Below are positions 56,240 to 64,000 of a stretch of 64,000 bases of DNA, one piece after another. The position numbers and the translations under genes are program-made. Position 1 is the stretch's first letter, and every line of letters begins with the position of its first letter. The notes beneath the pieces are model-generated. The model did no database searches. It saw only the letters and a list, made by a program, of their open reading frames with translations, and was not told the DNA's origin. The DNA is taken from assembly GCF_042648405.1 (NCBI RefSeq), contig NZ_JBHRXV010000004.1, forward strand, positions 124,001 through 188,000, given 5' to 3'. Source of the DNA: Sphingoaurantiacus capsulatus (GTDB lineage Bacteria; Pseudomonadota; Alphaproteobacteria; Sphingomonadales; Sphingomonadaceae).

Positions 56240-57345
56240 GCGAGGCGATCGTCGAGGAGACCGGCCAGCGCCGCTGGTGGCGGCCGGTGCTGATGTTCGG
56301 CGTGCCGCTGCTGCTCGCCGCCGTCGGCGCCTATTTCTACGTGACCGGCGGGCGCTATGTGTCGACCGACAACGCCTATGTGCGGCAGGATCTACTGTCG
56401 ATCGCACCCGACGTGTCGGGCCGCGTCAGCGAAGTGGCGGTCGCCGAGAACCAGCAGGTGGCGGCGGGCGCCCTGCTGTTCCGCATCGAAGAGCGCCCGT
56501 ATCGCATCGCGCTGGAGGAGGCCGAGGCCGCCGTCGCCAACGCCCGCCTGTCGGTGGCGCAGCTTCGCACCGGCATCAATGCATCCCGCGCGGGCATCGA
56601 GGGCGCCCGCGCGCAGGTCGCGCTCGAGCAGCAGAATTTCGCGCGGCAGGCTGAGCTTCTGAAGCGCGGCTTCACCACCCGCGCCAGCTATCAGGCGTCG
56701 GACAATGCGCTGAAGGAAGCGCGTGCCCGGCTGGCCGCCGCCGAGGCCGAGGGCGCTCGTGCGCAGGCCGCGGTCGCGGGCAGCGTCGGCCGGCCGATCG
56801 ACGCGCATCCCGAGGTGATGGAAGCCATCGCCAAGCGCGACAAGGCGGCGCTCGACCTCTATCGCACCACCGTCCGCGCGCCGCGCAGCGGTATCGTCAG
56901 CCAGACCGACCGATTGCAGGTCGGCCAGGTCGCCGCCGCCGGCCTGCCGATGGTCAGCCTCGTCGGCGGCCAGGGCATCTGGATCGAGGCCAATTACAAG
57001 GAAACCGACCTCGCCAACATGGCGGTCGGCCAGCCGGCGACGATCGAGCTCGACGCCTATCCCGACCTGGAGCTGAGGGGCCGTGTCGCCAGCATTGGTG
57101 CCGGCACCGGTTCCGAATTCTCGGTGCTGCCGGCGCAGAACGCCAGCGGCAACTGGGTGAAGGTCACCCAGCGCGTGCCGGTGCGCATCGCCATCGACGG
57201 CACGCCGCGCCGCGCGCTGCTCGCCGGCCTGTCGGCCGAGGTCACCATCGACACTCGCGCGCGCGCAGTCGCCTCGGCCGGCGCGACGCCGAAGGCGGGT
57301 GAGCCCGCTACCGGCCCCTCGCTGGCGATGGCGACGGCGCACTAG
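56236..57345 (+). CDS. HlyD/EmrA-type membrane fusion protein
   Basis: A 369-residue periplasmic adaptor. It has one N-terminal membrane helix (about 19-36), the motif RYVSTDNAYVRQDLLSIAPD, a lipoyl half, and a coiled-coil hairpin (about 85-175). Next come the second lipoyl half (YRTTVRAPRSGIVSQTDRLQ) and a beta-barrel domain. It links the inner-membrane EmrB-type pump to an outer-membrane channel. It overlaps MarR by 4 bp, and the pump gene follows 2 bp later. Confidence 0.92.
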   Translation: MSEAIVEETGQRRWWRPVLMFGVPLLLAAVGAYFYVTGGRYVSTDNAYVRQDLLSIAPDVSGRVSEVAVAENQQVAAGALLFRIEERPYRIALEEAEAAVANARLSVAQLRTGINASRAGIEGARAQVALEQQNFARQAELLKRGFTTRASYQASDNALKEARARLAAAEAEGARAQAAVAGSVGRPIDAHPEVMEAIAKRDKAALDLYRTTVRAPRSGIVSQTDRLQVGQVAAAGLPMVSLVGGQGIWIEANYKETDLANMAVGQPATIELDAYPDLELRGRVASIGAGTGSEFSVLPAQNASGNWVKVTQRVPVRIAIDGTPRRALLAGLSAEVTIDTRARAVASAGATPKAGEPATGPSLAMATAH

Positions 57346-57347
57346 CC

Positions 57348-58904
57348 ATGGCGGCGTCCGCCGCGGCAACTGCGCCGGGCGTGGCCCGATCGCCCAATCG
57401 CGTCGTCATCACCTTTTCGGTGATGGCGGCGACGATCATGCAGGTTCTGGACTCGACGATCGCCAACGTGGCGCTGCCGCATATGCAGGCGAGCCTTGGC
57501 GCGGCGCAGGACACCATCGTGTGGGTGCTGACCAGCTATATCGTCGCCTCCGCCATCGCCATCCCGATCACCGGCTGGCTCGCCGACCGCTTTGGGGTGA
57601 AGCGCTTGCTGCTGATCTCGATCGGCGGGTTCGTCGTCACCTCGATGATGTGCGGGGCGGCGCAGAACCTCGACCAGATGGTCGCCTTCCGCGTGTTGCA
57701 GGGCGTGTTCGGCGCCTTCCTCGTGCCGCTGGCGCAGTCGGTCATGCTCGGCATCTACCCTCGCGAGAAGCACGGCCAGGCGATGGCGCTGTGGGGCATG
57801 GGCGTGATGATCGGCCCGATCATGGGTCCGATGCTCGGCGGCTGGCTGACCGAGAATTTCGACTGGCGCTGGGTGTTCTACATCAACCTGCCGATCGGCA
57901 TTCTCGCGGCGCTGGGCATCTGGCTGTGCATGGACGAGACGCCGCGCGGCGAGCGGCGGTTCGACCTGTTCGGCTTCGCGCTGCTGGCAATGGCGGTGGG
58001 CGCGCTGCAGCTGCTGCTCGACCGTGGCGAGAGCGAGGACTGGTTCGCGGCGCTGGAAATCTGGATCTACGCCGGGCTGATGGTGTCGGGCCTGTGGATG
58101 CTGATCGTCCACACCGCCACATCGAGCCGTGAGACGGTGCTGCCGGGGGCGCTGCTGCGCGACCGCAACGTCGTCACCGCGCTGGTGTTCAGCGCCGGGC
58201 TGGGCCTCGTGCTGTTCGCCGGCATGGCGCTGATGCCGCCGATGCTGCAGCATCTGTTCGGCTATCCGACGATCACCACCGGGTTGGTGCTCGCGCCGCG
58301 CGGCGTCGGCACGATGCTGGCGATGATGGTGGTGGGGCGGATCGTCGGGAAGGTCGACCCGCGGCTGCTGATCTTCCTCGGCTTCGGCCTGACCTCGCTG
58401 TCGCTCTACCAGATGACCGGCTTTTCGCTGGAGATGGACATGACGCCGGTGATCGTCAGCGGCGTCATCCAGGGCCTTGGCATCGGCTTCATCTTCGTGC
58501 CGCTGAACACGATCGCCTTCGCCACCATCGCGCCCAATCTGCGCACCGATGCGGCGAGCCTGCTGACCCTGATCCGCAGCCTCGGTAGCTCGATCGGCAT
58601 CTCGCTGGTGACGGTGATGCTGTCGCACAACCTCCAGACCAGCCATGCCGATCTCGCCGCGCATCTGACGCCGTTCAACGTGCCGCTCGCCGACCCCGCG
58701 CTGGCGGCGCGCATGGCCTCGGTCGGCGATACCGCGCTGGTCGCGCTCGATGCCGAGGTAAACCGGCAGGCGCTGATGATCGCCTATCTCGACGATTTCC
58801 AGCTGATGCTGATCTTGACGCTGGCGATCATGCCGCTGGTCGTGCTGCTGCGAAAACCGAGCCACGCCCCCGACCCGGACGCGCCGCCTGCGCATATGGA
58901 TTAG
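57348..58904 (+). CDS. EmrB/QacA-type (DHA2) MFS multidrug exporter
   Basis: A 518-residue proton-drug antiporter with about fourteen membrane segments. Motif A is ITGWLADRFGVKRLLLIS and motif C is MIGPIMGPMLGGWLTENFDW. The N-terminal MQVLDSTIANVALPHMQASL is the DHA2 signature. With the adaptor it forms an EmrAB-like pump controlled by the MarR protein. Its stop overlaps the stop of the convergent GAF gene by 4 bp. Confidence 0.93.
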   Translation: MAASAAATAPGVARSPNRVVITFSVMAATIMQVLDSTIANVALPHMQASLGAAQDTIVWVLTSYIVASAIAIPITGWLADRFGVKRLLLISIGGFVVTSMMCGAAQNLDQMVAFRVLQGVFGAFLVPLAQSVMLGIYPREKHGQAMALWGMGVMIGPIMGPMLGGWLTENFDWRWVFYINLPIGILAALGIWLCMDETPRGERRFDLFGFALLAMAVGALQLLLDRGESEDWFAALEIWIYAGLMVSGLWMLIVHTATSSRETVLPGALLRDRNVVTALVFSAGLGLVLFAGMALMPPMLQHLFGYPTITTGLVLAPRGVGTMLAMMVVGRIVGKVDPRLLIFLGFGLTSLSLYQMTGFSLEMDMTPVIVSGVIQGLGIGFIFVPLNTIAFATIAPNLRTDAASLLTLIRSLGSSIGISLVTVMLSHNLQTSHADLAAHLTPFNVPLADPALAARMASVGDTALVALDAEVNRQALMIAYLDDFQLMLILTLAIMPLVVLLRKPSHAPDPDAPPAHMD

Positions 58905-59410
58905 CGTTTCCGGCGCTGCTCCAGCACATCCATCACCTCGCGCGCGAACGCAGTCAGCCGCTGCTGCTCGATCACGTCGAGCGGCTTTCGCGCGCTGGTG
59001 CCGATGATGCAGAGCGTGCCGATGCGATAGCCTTCGGGCGTCACCAGCGGCGCGCCGGCGTAGAAGCGAATGTTCGCCTCCCCCACCACCAGCGGATTGC
59101 CGGCAAAGCGCGGATCGGCGGTGGCGTCGGGCACCACGAACGGCCCGTCCTGATGAATGGCGTGCGAGCAGAAGGAGATCGAGCGCGGCGTCTCCGCCGC
59201 CTCCAGCCCGACGCGCGCTGGAAACCATTGCCGGTCGCGATCGATCAGCGACACCAGCGCGGTCGGCACGTCGAAGGCGGCGGCGGCCTCGGCGACGATA
59301 TCGTCGAGTTCGGGGTGTGCCGCGGCGGCCACGCCATAGGCATCGAGCGCGGCCTGCCGCCCCGCTTCGTTGGCGGGGCGTTCGGCGATGGTGAAACGGC
59401 GGATGCTCAT
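58901..59410 (-). CDS. GAF-domain protein
   Basis: A 169-residue cytoplasmic GAF domain. LDDIVAEAAAAFDVPTALVS, IDRDRQWFPARVGLEAAETP, SISFCSHAIHQDGPFVVPDA and FYAGAPLVTPEGYRIGTLCI follow the standard order. It is the last gene of a four-gene phosphorelay unit, overlapping the kinase by 4 bp. It may bind a small molecule or a redox signal (one cysteine and histidine in SFCSHAI) and modulate the kinase. No output domain is attached. Confidence 0.85.
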   Translation of the reverse strand: MSIRRFTIAERPANEAGRQAALDAYGVAAAAHPELDDIVAEAAAAFDVPTALVSLIDRDRQWFPARVGLEAAETPRSISFCSHAIHQDGPFVVPDATADPRFAGNPLVVGEANIRFYAGAPLVTPEGYRIGTLCIIGTSARKPLDVIEQQRLTAFAREVMDVLEQRRKR

Positions 59411-61074
59411 GACGGCTCCCCGGCGCCGGTCAGCGGCACGGTGAAGGTGAAGATGGTGTTGCCGGGCTCGCTTTCGAAGCTGAGCCCGCCGCCGTGGCGG
59501 TCGACGATCGCCTTGGCGATCGAGAGGCCGAGGCCGGTGCCGCCCTTGGCGCGCGTGTCGGTGGCGTCGGCCTGCGCGAAGCGTTCGAACATCCGCGACT
59601 TGAACGCCTCCGGAATGCCGGGGCCCTGATCGGCGACCGAGACATAGGCGACGCCGTCGCCTTCCTCGGCGGTCAGGGTGACGATGCCGCCGTTGTCGGA
59701 GAATTTCACCGCGTTCGAGATGAGGTTGGCCATCACCTGCTGGATACGGTGCGAATCGGCGCGCACGTTCAGCGGGCGCGGCAAGGTGCCGAGCGCGAGG
59801 GTGACGCCGCGCGCCTCGGCATAGGAGCGGTTGGTCTCGGCGGCGTCCTGCAACAGCTGGTTGAGGTCGTGCGGCCGGATATCGAATGCCATCCGGCCCG
59901 ATTCGATCTTCTCCATGTCGAGGATGTCGTTGACGAGCAGGCTCAGGCGGTCGGCGTTGCGCAACGCCATATCGGTGAGCGAGGCCTGCGTGTCGGAGAG
60001 GCCGGCGGCGAGCGGCCCGGCGAGCATGCCGAGCGCGCCGCGGATCGAGGTGACCGGCGTGCGCAGTTCGTGGCTGACGGTGCTGACGAACTCGCTCTTG
60101 AGGCGATCGGCGCGGCGGGCGTCGGTGGCGTCGAGATAGGTGACGAGGAAGCGGCGGCCGGGCAGCGGCACGCCGCGCACCACCGCCGGCGTATAGGCGG
60201 CGACATCGCGTTCGAAGAGGAAGGAGCGGCCCTCGCGCGCCAGGGTCAGCTCGTCGGCGATCGCCTCGGGGGCGCTGCCTTCGGCGGCGGCGGGGATCAG
60301 GCGGAGCAGTTCGGCGTTGCGGCCGAGGATGCGGCCCTCGCGGTCGGTGACCACCACCGCGACGCCGATATTGTCGAGCGTGACGCGCAGCAGCGCCGCC
60401 GCCTGCCGGGCCAGCCGCTGCGCCTCGATCCGGCCGCGCAGCTGGCGGAGCAGCATCAGGCCGATGGCAAGGACGAGGAACAGGGCGCCGATGAGCGCCG
60501 CGTAGATCACCTGCTGCGTCAGCCGGTCGGCATCCTGAAGCTCGGCGCCGCGCTCGGCGAGGCGGTTGCGCTCGAAGGCGGCCATCGCGCCGATCTCGGC
60601 ACGAATCTCGTCCATCAGCCGTTTGCCTTCGAGGCCGGCGACCTTTTCCGTCGCAGCGTCGAGCCCTTGCGTGCGGCGCAGATCGATCGTCGAGCGCATG
60701 AAGGCGAATTTATCGGCGAGCAACTTGCCGAGGCGATCGCCGCGCTGCCGCTCGATCGGCGAACCCTGCGCGTCGCGGGTGATCGCGTCGAGCGTGCCGC
60801 CGACCTCGTCCTTGCTGACCAGATAGGGTTCGAGGAAACGCTCGTCGCCGGCGATGATGTAGCCGCGCTGGCCGACCTCGGCATCGAGTATCTGGCGCAT
60901 CAACAGATTGAGCCGCTCGATGCGCGCGCTCGCCGCCTCGACGGCTGCGCGCGCTTCCGCCGCGGCGCTGAGGCGCAGGCCGATGGCGAGCGCCGAGCCC
61001 ATCACCAGCGCGACGATCAGCGCGAAGCCGACCCAGGCGCGGATGGTGGTGGTGGAGAAGCGGCGGCGCGGCAT
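59407..61074 (-). CDS. CHASE3-type sensor histidine kinase
   Basis: A 555-residue kinase. Two membrane segments (about 14-34 and 180-200) flank an extracellular CHASE3-like four-helix sensor with DAEVGQRGYIIAGDERFLEP. A PAS-like domain (about 225-325, VTDREGRILGRNAELLRLIP) follows, then HisKA with FVSTVSHELRTPVTSIRGAL, and HATPase_c with NLISNAVKFSDNGG, DQGPGIP and GTGLGLSIAKAIV. ATG 61074 is chosen because the membrane helix starts there; the much longer frame upstream is the antisense of the HPt/receiver genes. It has no receiver of its own and pairs with the separate HPt and receiver encoded just before it. Confidence 0.9.
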   Translation of the reverse strand: MPRRRFSTTTIRAWVGFALIVALVMGSALAIGLRLSAAAEARAAVEAASARIERLNLLMRQILDAEVGQRGYIIAGDERFLEPYLVSKDEVGGTLDAITRDAQGSPIERQRGDRLGKLLADKFAFMRSTIDLRRTQGLDAATEKVAGLEGKRLMDEIRAEIGAMAAFERNRLAERGAELQDADRLTQQVIYAALIGALFLVLAIGLMLLRQLRGRIEAQRLARQAAALLRVTLDNIGVAVVVTDREGRILGRNAELLRLIPAAAEGSAPEAIADELTLAREGRSFLFERDVAAYTPAVVRGVPLPGRRFLVTYLDATDARRADRLKSEFVSTVSHELRTPVTSIRGALGMLAGPLAAGLSDTQASLTDMALRNADRLSLLVNDILDMEKIESGRMAFDIRPHDLNQLLQDAAETNRSYAEARGVTLALGTLPRPLNVRADSHRIQQVMANLISNAVKFSDNGGIVTLTAEEGDGVAYVSVADQGPGIPEAFKSRMFERFAQADATDTRAKGGTGLGLSIAKAIVDRHGGGLSFESEPGNTIFTFTVPLTGAGEPS

Positions 61075-61076
61075 GC

Positions 61077-61343
61077 TCAGCCCCCGATCACGGCGGCGAG
61101 CGCGGCGACGGCGGCGGGGAGCGCCGCCGCGTCGGCTTCCTCGACGGCGCGACCGGCACTGGTGATCCCGGGCGCGCCAAAGGTGCCGCCGCGGCCGGCG
61201 AGGCGGTGGGCGATGGCGCGAACCTCGTCGAACTCGCCTGCCGCCAGATGCGCGCGGATTTCGGCGAGGCGCGCGGGCAGTTCGGCGCGAAACTGTTCGC
61301 CCAGCTCGGCGAACTTCCGCGCGAAGGCGTCGTCGTCGCTCAC
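61077..61343 (-). CDS. Histidine phosphotransfer (HPt) protein
   Basis: An 88-residue HPt four-helix protein. The phosphorylated histidine is H46 in VRAIAHRLAGRGGTFGAPGI, and the glycine two turns later is present. The start is GTG 61343, overlapping the response regulator stop. Its gene sits between receiver and kinase, which supports a local kinase-receiver-HPt relay. Confidence 0.85.
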   Translation of the reverse strand: MSDDDAFARKFAELGEQFRAELPARLAEIRAHLAAGEFDEVRAIAHRLAGRGGTFGAPGITSAGRAVEEADAAALPAAVAALAAVIGG

Positions 61344-61723
61344 GCGGTCGCCGCCGTCCAGATGCGGCGCAGCGCGTCGGGAAGCACCTGCGGGTCAAAG
61401 GGCTTGGCCAGCACGTCGGCAGCGCCGAGCGCGCGCAGGCGGGCGACCTCCTCAGGCTGTGCCTTCGCGGTGAAGAACACGGCGGGCACATGATCGAGCG
61501 CCCGCTTCTCGCGCAGCGCCGCGAGCGTCGAGGGGCCGTCCATGCCGGGCATCATCACGTCGAGGAGGATCAAGTCGGGGGCGAAAGCCTCCGCCCGCGC
61601 GATGGCGTCGCCGCCGAAATTATGCGCCTCGACAGTGAAGTCGCCGATCATCTCCAGTGCCATCACGGTGACGGTGCGGATGTCGTCGTCGTCCTCGACA
61701 TACAGGATCTTGCTGAGCGCCAT
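61340..61723 (-). CDS. Stand-alone receiver (CheY-like) response regulator
   Basis: A 127-residue single receiver domain. D55 in LILLDVMMPGMDGPSTL is the phospho-acceptor, D11-D14 form the acidic pocket, and FFTAKAQPEE and LAKPFDPQVLP give the conserved T and K. There is no output domain, so it acts by protein contact or as a relay intermediate. ATG 61723 is selected by family fit. First gene of the unit; HPt, kinase and GAF follow with overlaps or gaps of at most 3 bp. Confidence 0.9.
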   Translation of the reverse strand: MALSKILYVEDDDDIRTVTVMALEMIGDFTVEAHNFGGDAIARAEAFAPDLILLDVMMPGMDGPSTLAALREKRALDHVPAVFFTAKAQPEEVARLRALGAADVLAKPFDPQVLPDALRRIWTAATA

Positions 61724-62320
61724 CGATCGACTTTCAACTGGTGGTGGCGAAGCCGCGGCGTGCCGGGACGGTCCCGTGCCTAGCATCGTTGCGCGCGATG
61801 CTGCCAGCAGCCTGTTCACACGCGCCCCCGGTGCGACGATCAAGCCTCGGGCCGGCGATCTTGGCGTGCGGCGCGGTTATGAGCCGATCCGCCGAAGCCG
61901 CCGTCGTGGCGCTCGACCGGCCTTCGGCGCGATGGCGGCAACGGTCGCGGGAATAGCCTTGGCGGCTGGAAACGCAAAGCGACGGAAAAACAACTGGAAA
62001 GCAACTGAAGCGCAGGGAAACCGGCGGGGCGGACGACTGCGGGAGTCGCCTGTCAAAGGGGTGCCCCGCCGGTCCCTACCAAGGGGAGTAGCGGCTCCCC
62101 TCAGAGCATCCAGGCCAGCGGCCATCCGGCGCGCCGGCAACCCGGACGCGCGGCGAGGCCGGGCGGCGGGGTTGCGGAGGGCGAAGAGCGCGGACGATGC
62201 GGGCCATCTCAAAAAACTCCATCTGCGGGGTCAGCCCCCGTTCGATGGATTTTGAGCTATCACGGCCCGTTCGGATCGCCGCGTAAACAACTGTAAACTG
62301 CGATAAGCTCTTGAGAAGGG
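61724..62320. other. Intergenic region of about 600 bp, partly structured
   Basis: No protein gene is supported on either strand. Frames that cross it have no ribosome binding site and show low-complexity Arg/Ala/Pro composition. The left part must contain the promoter of the phosphorelay operon. The centre holds a candidate structured RNA (62014-62101). The right 100 bp are AT-richer (62210-62310) and include GTAAACAACTGTAAAC, with a direct repeat of GTAAAC. Confidence 0.5.
62014..62101 (+). ncRNA. Candidate structured RNA
   Basis: A 10-bp perfect stem CCGGCGGGGC (62021-62030) / GCCCCGCCGG (62063-62072) is extended by AGGGA/TCCCT across a two-base AA bulge. It encloses a five-bp hairpin CGACT-GCGGG-AGTCG. 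A second hairpin AGGGGAG/CTCCCCT (62082-62101) follows. The strand is uncertain, and no T-tract follows the last stem on the plus strand. It may be a small RNA, a leader of the phosphorelay operon on the other strand, or DNA-level structure. Confidence 0.35.
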
Positions 62321-63010
62321 CTAAGCTTCTACGAGCTCCAGCCGGTAGCCGAAGCTGTAGACGGGCACCAGCCGGAAGCCCTTTTCGGGAGTCAGGTGAA
62401 GCTTGGTGCGAATCTTCGAGATGTGCGCGTCGAGCGTGCGGGTGGGCAGATCGGGGTTACGGCCCCACACCGCCTCCAGCAGGTGCGCGCGCGACAGCGG
62501 GCGCTGCGTATTTCGCATCAGCATCGCAGCGAGCGCGAATTCCTTGGCGGTGAGCGTCACCGTCTCCGCACCGATCTTCACCGACTGGTCGCGGTGGTCG
62601 AAGGTCAGGCCGCTCAGTTCCTCGGTCGAGGCGGCGACCGGCGCCGGGTAGCGGCGGCGCAGCACGGCATCGACGCGGGCGCGCGCCACCGCCGGCTGGA
62701 ACGGCTTGGTGATATAGTCATCGGCGCCGGCGTCGAGTGCGGCGACGATGTCGGTTTCCGCGTCGCGGAGCGTGATCATGATCGCCGGCGGGCACGGATC
62801 GAGATGTTCCTGCGCCCATTGCAGCACTTCGAGCCCGGTGGCGCCGGGGACGTTCCAGTCGAGCAGCAGCAGATCGAAGGATTCCTGGCGCAGCCGGACG
62901 AGCATCGACGAGCCGGTGACAACGATATGGCAATCATGGCCGAGCGGCCCGAGCGTCGCGCATAGCAGCTCCGCCAGCAGCGGATCGTCCTCCATCACGG
63001 CTATGCGCAT
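62321..63010 (-). CDS. OmpR/PhoB-family response regulator
   Basis: A 229-residue regulator. The receiver has D8/D9, phospho-acceptor D51 (LLLLDWNVPGATGLEV) and K in YITKPFQP. The C-terminal winged helix (about 130-228) includes LTAKEFALAAMLMRNTQRPL, SRAHLLEAVWG and TRTLDAHISKIRTKL. No kinase is directly adjacent. The kinase of the neighbouring unit could serve it, but this is open. It is separated from the relay operon by about 600 bp on the same strand. Confidence 0.93.
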   Translation of the reverse strand: MRIAVMEDDPLLAELLCATLGPLGHDCHIVVTGSSMLVRLRQESFDLLLLDWNVPGATGLEVLQWAQEHLDPCPPAIMITLRDAETDIVAALDAGADDYITKPFQPAVARARVDAVLRRRYPAPVAASTEELSGLTFDHRDQSVKIGAETVTLTAKEFALAAMLMRNTQRPLSRAHLLEAVWGRNPDLPTRTLDAHISKIRTKLHLTPEKGFRLVPVYSFGYRLELVEA

Positions 63011-63070
63011 CGTGCCCCTCCGATGGCGTTATACCGCCGGTCTAGCGCCGGCTGAAACCCACAATTTCAG

Positions 63071-64000
63071 TCACTTCGGTTCACGGCTGAGCCGCGTCAT
63101 CAGGATGGCGGCGCGTTTCGCCTGCTTGGCGATGCTCGGCAGGTTGACCGCCTCGCCCGGCGCATGGTCGCCGCGGCTCGACGGCCCGAGGCCGACGAGA
63201 CCGTCGACATCGTTGGCGACGAAGGCGATGTCGCCGGCGCCGCGCTTCAGCGGATCGAGTTCCGCCATCTGCGGGAGGCCCATGTCCTTGTTGACGACAT
63301 TGAGCTTCGCCAGCAGCGCGCGGTTGCCGGCGGTCGGCGCCATCGGCGGATAGCCTTCGTCGAAGCTGATCTTGGCACCGGTCTCCGGCAGATGCTTGGC
63401 GACGATCGCCTGCATCTTCTCGCGCACCCGCACCGTCTGCTCCTGCGACAAGGTGCGGAAGTCGCCGCGCGCGATGGCGACGCCGGGAATGATGTTGCCC
63501 TTGCCGGTGGCAGTGGCGCGCACCGCATCGGCATCAAGCGTCGCGGTGGCGCCGCCGGTGATAAGCCCGACGTTGAAGGTGAGGTTGGGCTCGGGCAGCT
63601 CGGTACGGAACGCGGCGATGATGCGCGCGATCTCGTAGATCGCGCCGTCGCCGACGCCGGCGCGGAAGATGCCCGACGAATGGCCGGACTTGCCGGTGGT
63701 ATGCAGCTCCCAGCTGTTCGACGAGCGGCGGGCGATCGAGCCCATGTCGCGGCCATCCTCGACCGACAGGCCTTCGAAATCAAGCGCCGCGTCGGCGCGC
63801 TTGCCGGCAGCGATCAGGTCGGCGCGGGCGATATCGATGGGGTCGCCGCTGCGCTCCTCGTCGCCGGTCAGATGAACCTCGATATTGGCGTCCTTCAGGG
63901 TGCCGGCGGCCTTCATGGCGCGCAGCGCGGCAAGCATCGCGACGACGCCGCCCTTGTTGTCGGCGGCGCCCGGCCCGACGCCCTGGTCGCCTTTGCGCTC
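63071..64000 (-). CDS. M20-family metallopeptidase, N-terminus beyond the window
   Basis: The C-terminal 309 residues of a zinc aminoacylase/carboxypeptidase-like peptidase; the frame is open to the right edge. The zinc-bridging aspartate is in GAADNKGGVVAML, the catalytic glutamate in LTGDEERSG, and a metal-ligand aspartate in ALDFEGLS. The dimerisation domain follows (RSSNSWELHTTGKSGHSSGI onward). The last metal histidine is in SSRGDHAPGEAVNL. It resembles the glutamate carboxypeptidase/CPG2-like branch. The signal peptide and first zinc ligand would lie outside the window. Confidence 0.88.
   Translation of the reverse strand, partial: ERKGDQGVGPGAADNKGGVVAMLAALRAMKAAGTLKDANIEVHLTGDEERSGDPIDIARADLIAAGKRADAALDFEGLSVEDGRDMGSIARRSSNSWELHTTGKSGHSSGIFRAGVGDGAIYEIARIIAAFRTELPEPNLTFNVGLITGGATATLDADAVRATATGKGNIIPGVAIARGDFRTLSQEQTVRVREKMQAIVAKHLPETGAKISFDEGYPPMAPTAGNRALLAKLNVVNKDMGLPQMAELDPLKRGAGDIAFVANDVDGLVGLGPSSRGDHAPGEAVNLPSIAKQAKRAAILMTRLSREPK

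Noticed and set aside
59407..61491. N-terminal extension of the histidine kinase to 694 residues
   Set aside because: The added 139 residues are out-of-frame reading of the HPt and receiver genes and are Arg/Pro-rich. The membrane helix expected at the kinase start begins at ATG 61074.
62076..62101. Resemblance to the yybP-ykoY manganese riboswitch (AAGGGGAGTAGCGG)
   Set aside because: The conserved 5' string looks similar, but the required closing helix and the 3' conserved segment are absent. The string is better explained as a simple AGGGGAG/CTCCCCT hairpin, and no plus-strand transporter gene follows.

Overview
The window is high-GC, densely packed bacterial chromosome, most consistent with an alphaproteobacterium of the Sphingomonadaceae (Sphingomonas-like). 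This placement is inferred from the gene families and order: an UrcA-family protein, a TonB receptor/TonB pair, a small-type PurL with PurS and PurQ, a three-gene petABC operon with unfused cytochrome b and c1, many short secreted proteins, and dispersed palindromic repeats. No rRNA, tRNA, CRISPR array, prophage or insertion sequence was seen. Two genes run off the ends: thyA on the left and an M20 peptidase on the right.

Layout. 1-5.4 kb: thyA (partial), a MerR regulator with a ferritin-like diiron protein, a composite inverted-repeat element of about 268 bp, a TauE-type exporter with a TIGR02186-type protein, and a PhyH-type oxygenase. 5.4-9.2 kb: kup, then an Lrp/AsnC regulator divergent from alanine dehydrogenase. 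9.2-14.8 kb: purS-purQ, separated from purL by a PIN toxin-antitoxin pair, yhhQ and a LuxR-type regulator. 14.8-22.5 kb: a DUF4097-like secreted protein, hemF-trmL, a glycine-zipper protein, purT, a membrane-anchored proline-rich protein, a LytS/LytTR two-component pair and an UrcA-family gene. 22.7-29.3 kb: an ABC-2 exporter, a Baeyer-Villiger-type monooxygenase and petABC. 29.4-35 kb: an M49-like lipoprotein peptidase, LysR, TraB/GumN, a PKHD-type hydroxylase and a sulfotransferase-like protein. 35-41.7 kb: rplY-pth-ychF, then MaoC, SnoaL-like, GFA, a secreted gluzincin, a frameshifted membrane protein and an amidohydrolase. 41.7-47.6 kb: an MFS exporter, SRPBCC, a GNAT remnant, an alpha/beta hydrolase, tonB and a TonB-dependent receptor. 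47.8-50.7 kb: a GIN-domain protein, a BlaI-type repressor and an M56 peptidase fused to a second GIN domain. 50.7-58.9 kb: small hypothetical genes, a divergent GIY-YIG/DUF2239 pair, an EreA/ChaN-like secreted protein, HMG-CoA lyase and a MarR-EmrA-EmrB efflux operon. 58.9-63 kb: a phosphorelay operon (response regulator, HPt, CHASE3-type kinase, GAF), a structured intergenic region and an OmpR-type regulator, then the M20 peptidase.

The best candidate for an undescribed system is at 47.8-50.7 kb. A BlaI-type repressor is coupled to a BlaR1-like M56 membrane protease whose periplasmic C-terminus is not a penicillin-binding domain but a glycine-rich GIN (DUF2807-like) domain. The same domain is encoded as a separate secreted protein at the head of the operon. 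Two BlaI-like TACA/TGTA boxes precede the operon, and a third, stronger palindrome sits upstream of the distant UrcA-family gene. I read this as an envelope-sensing regulon in which the sensor and one output share a fold; that is inference.

Other points of interest are a lysine where cytochrome b normally has the second heme bH histidine, twin TTACCCGGGTAA-type operators over an apparently leaderless DUF2239 promoter, the composite repeat abutting the TauE start codon, a candidate structured RNA near 62.05 kb, and two decayed genes.
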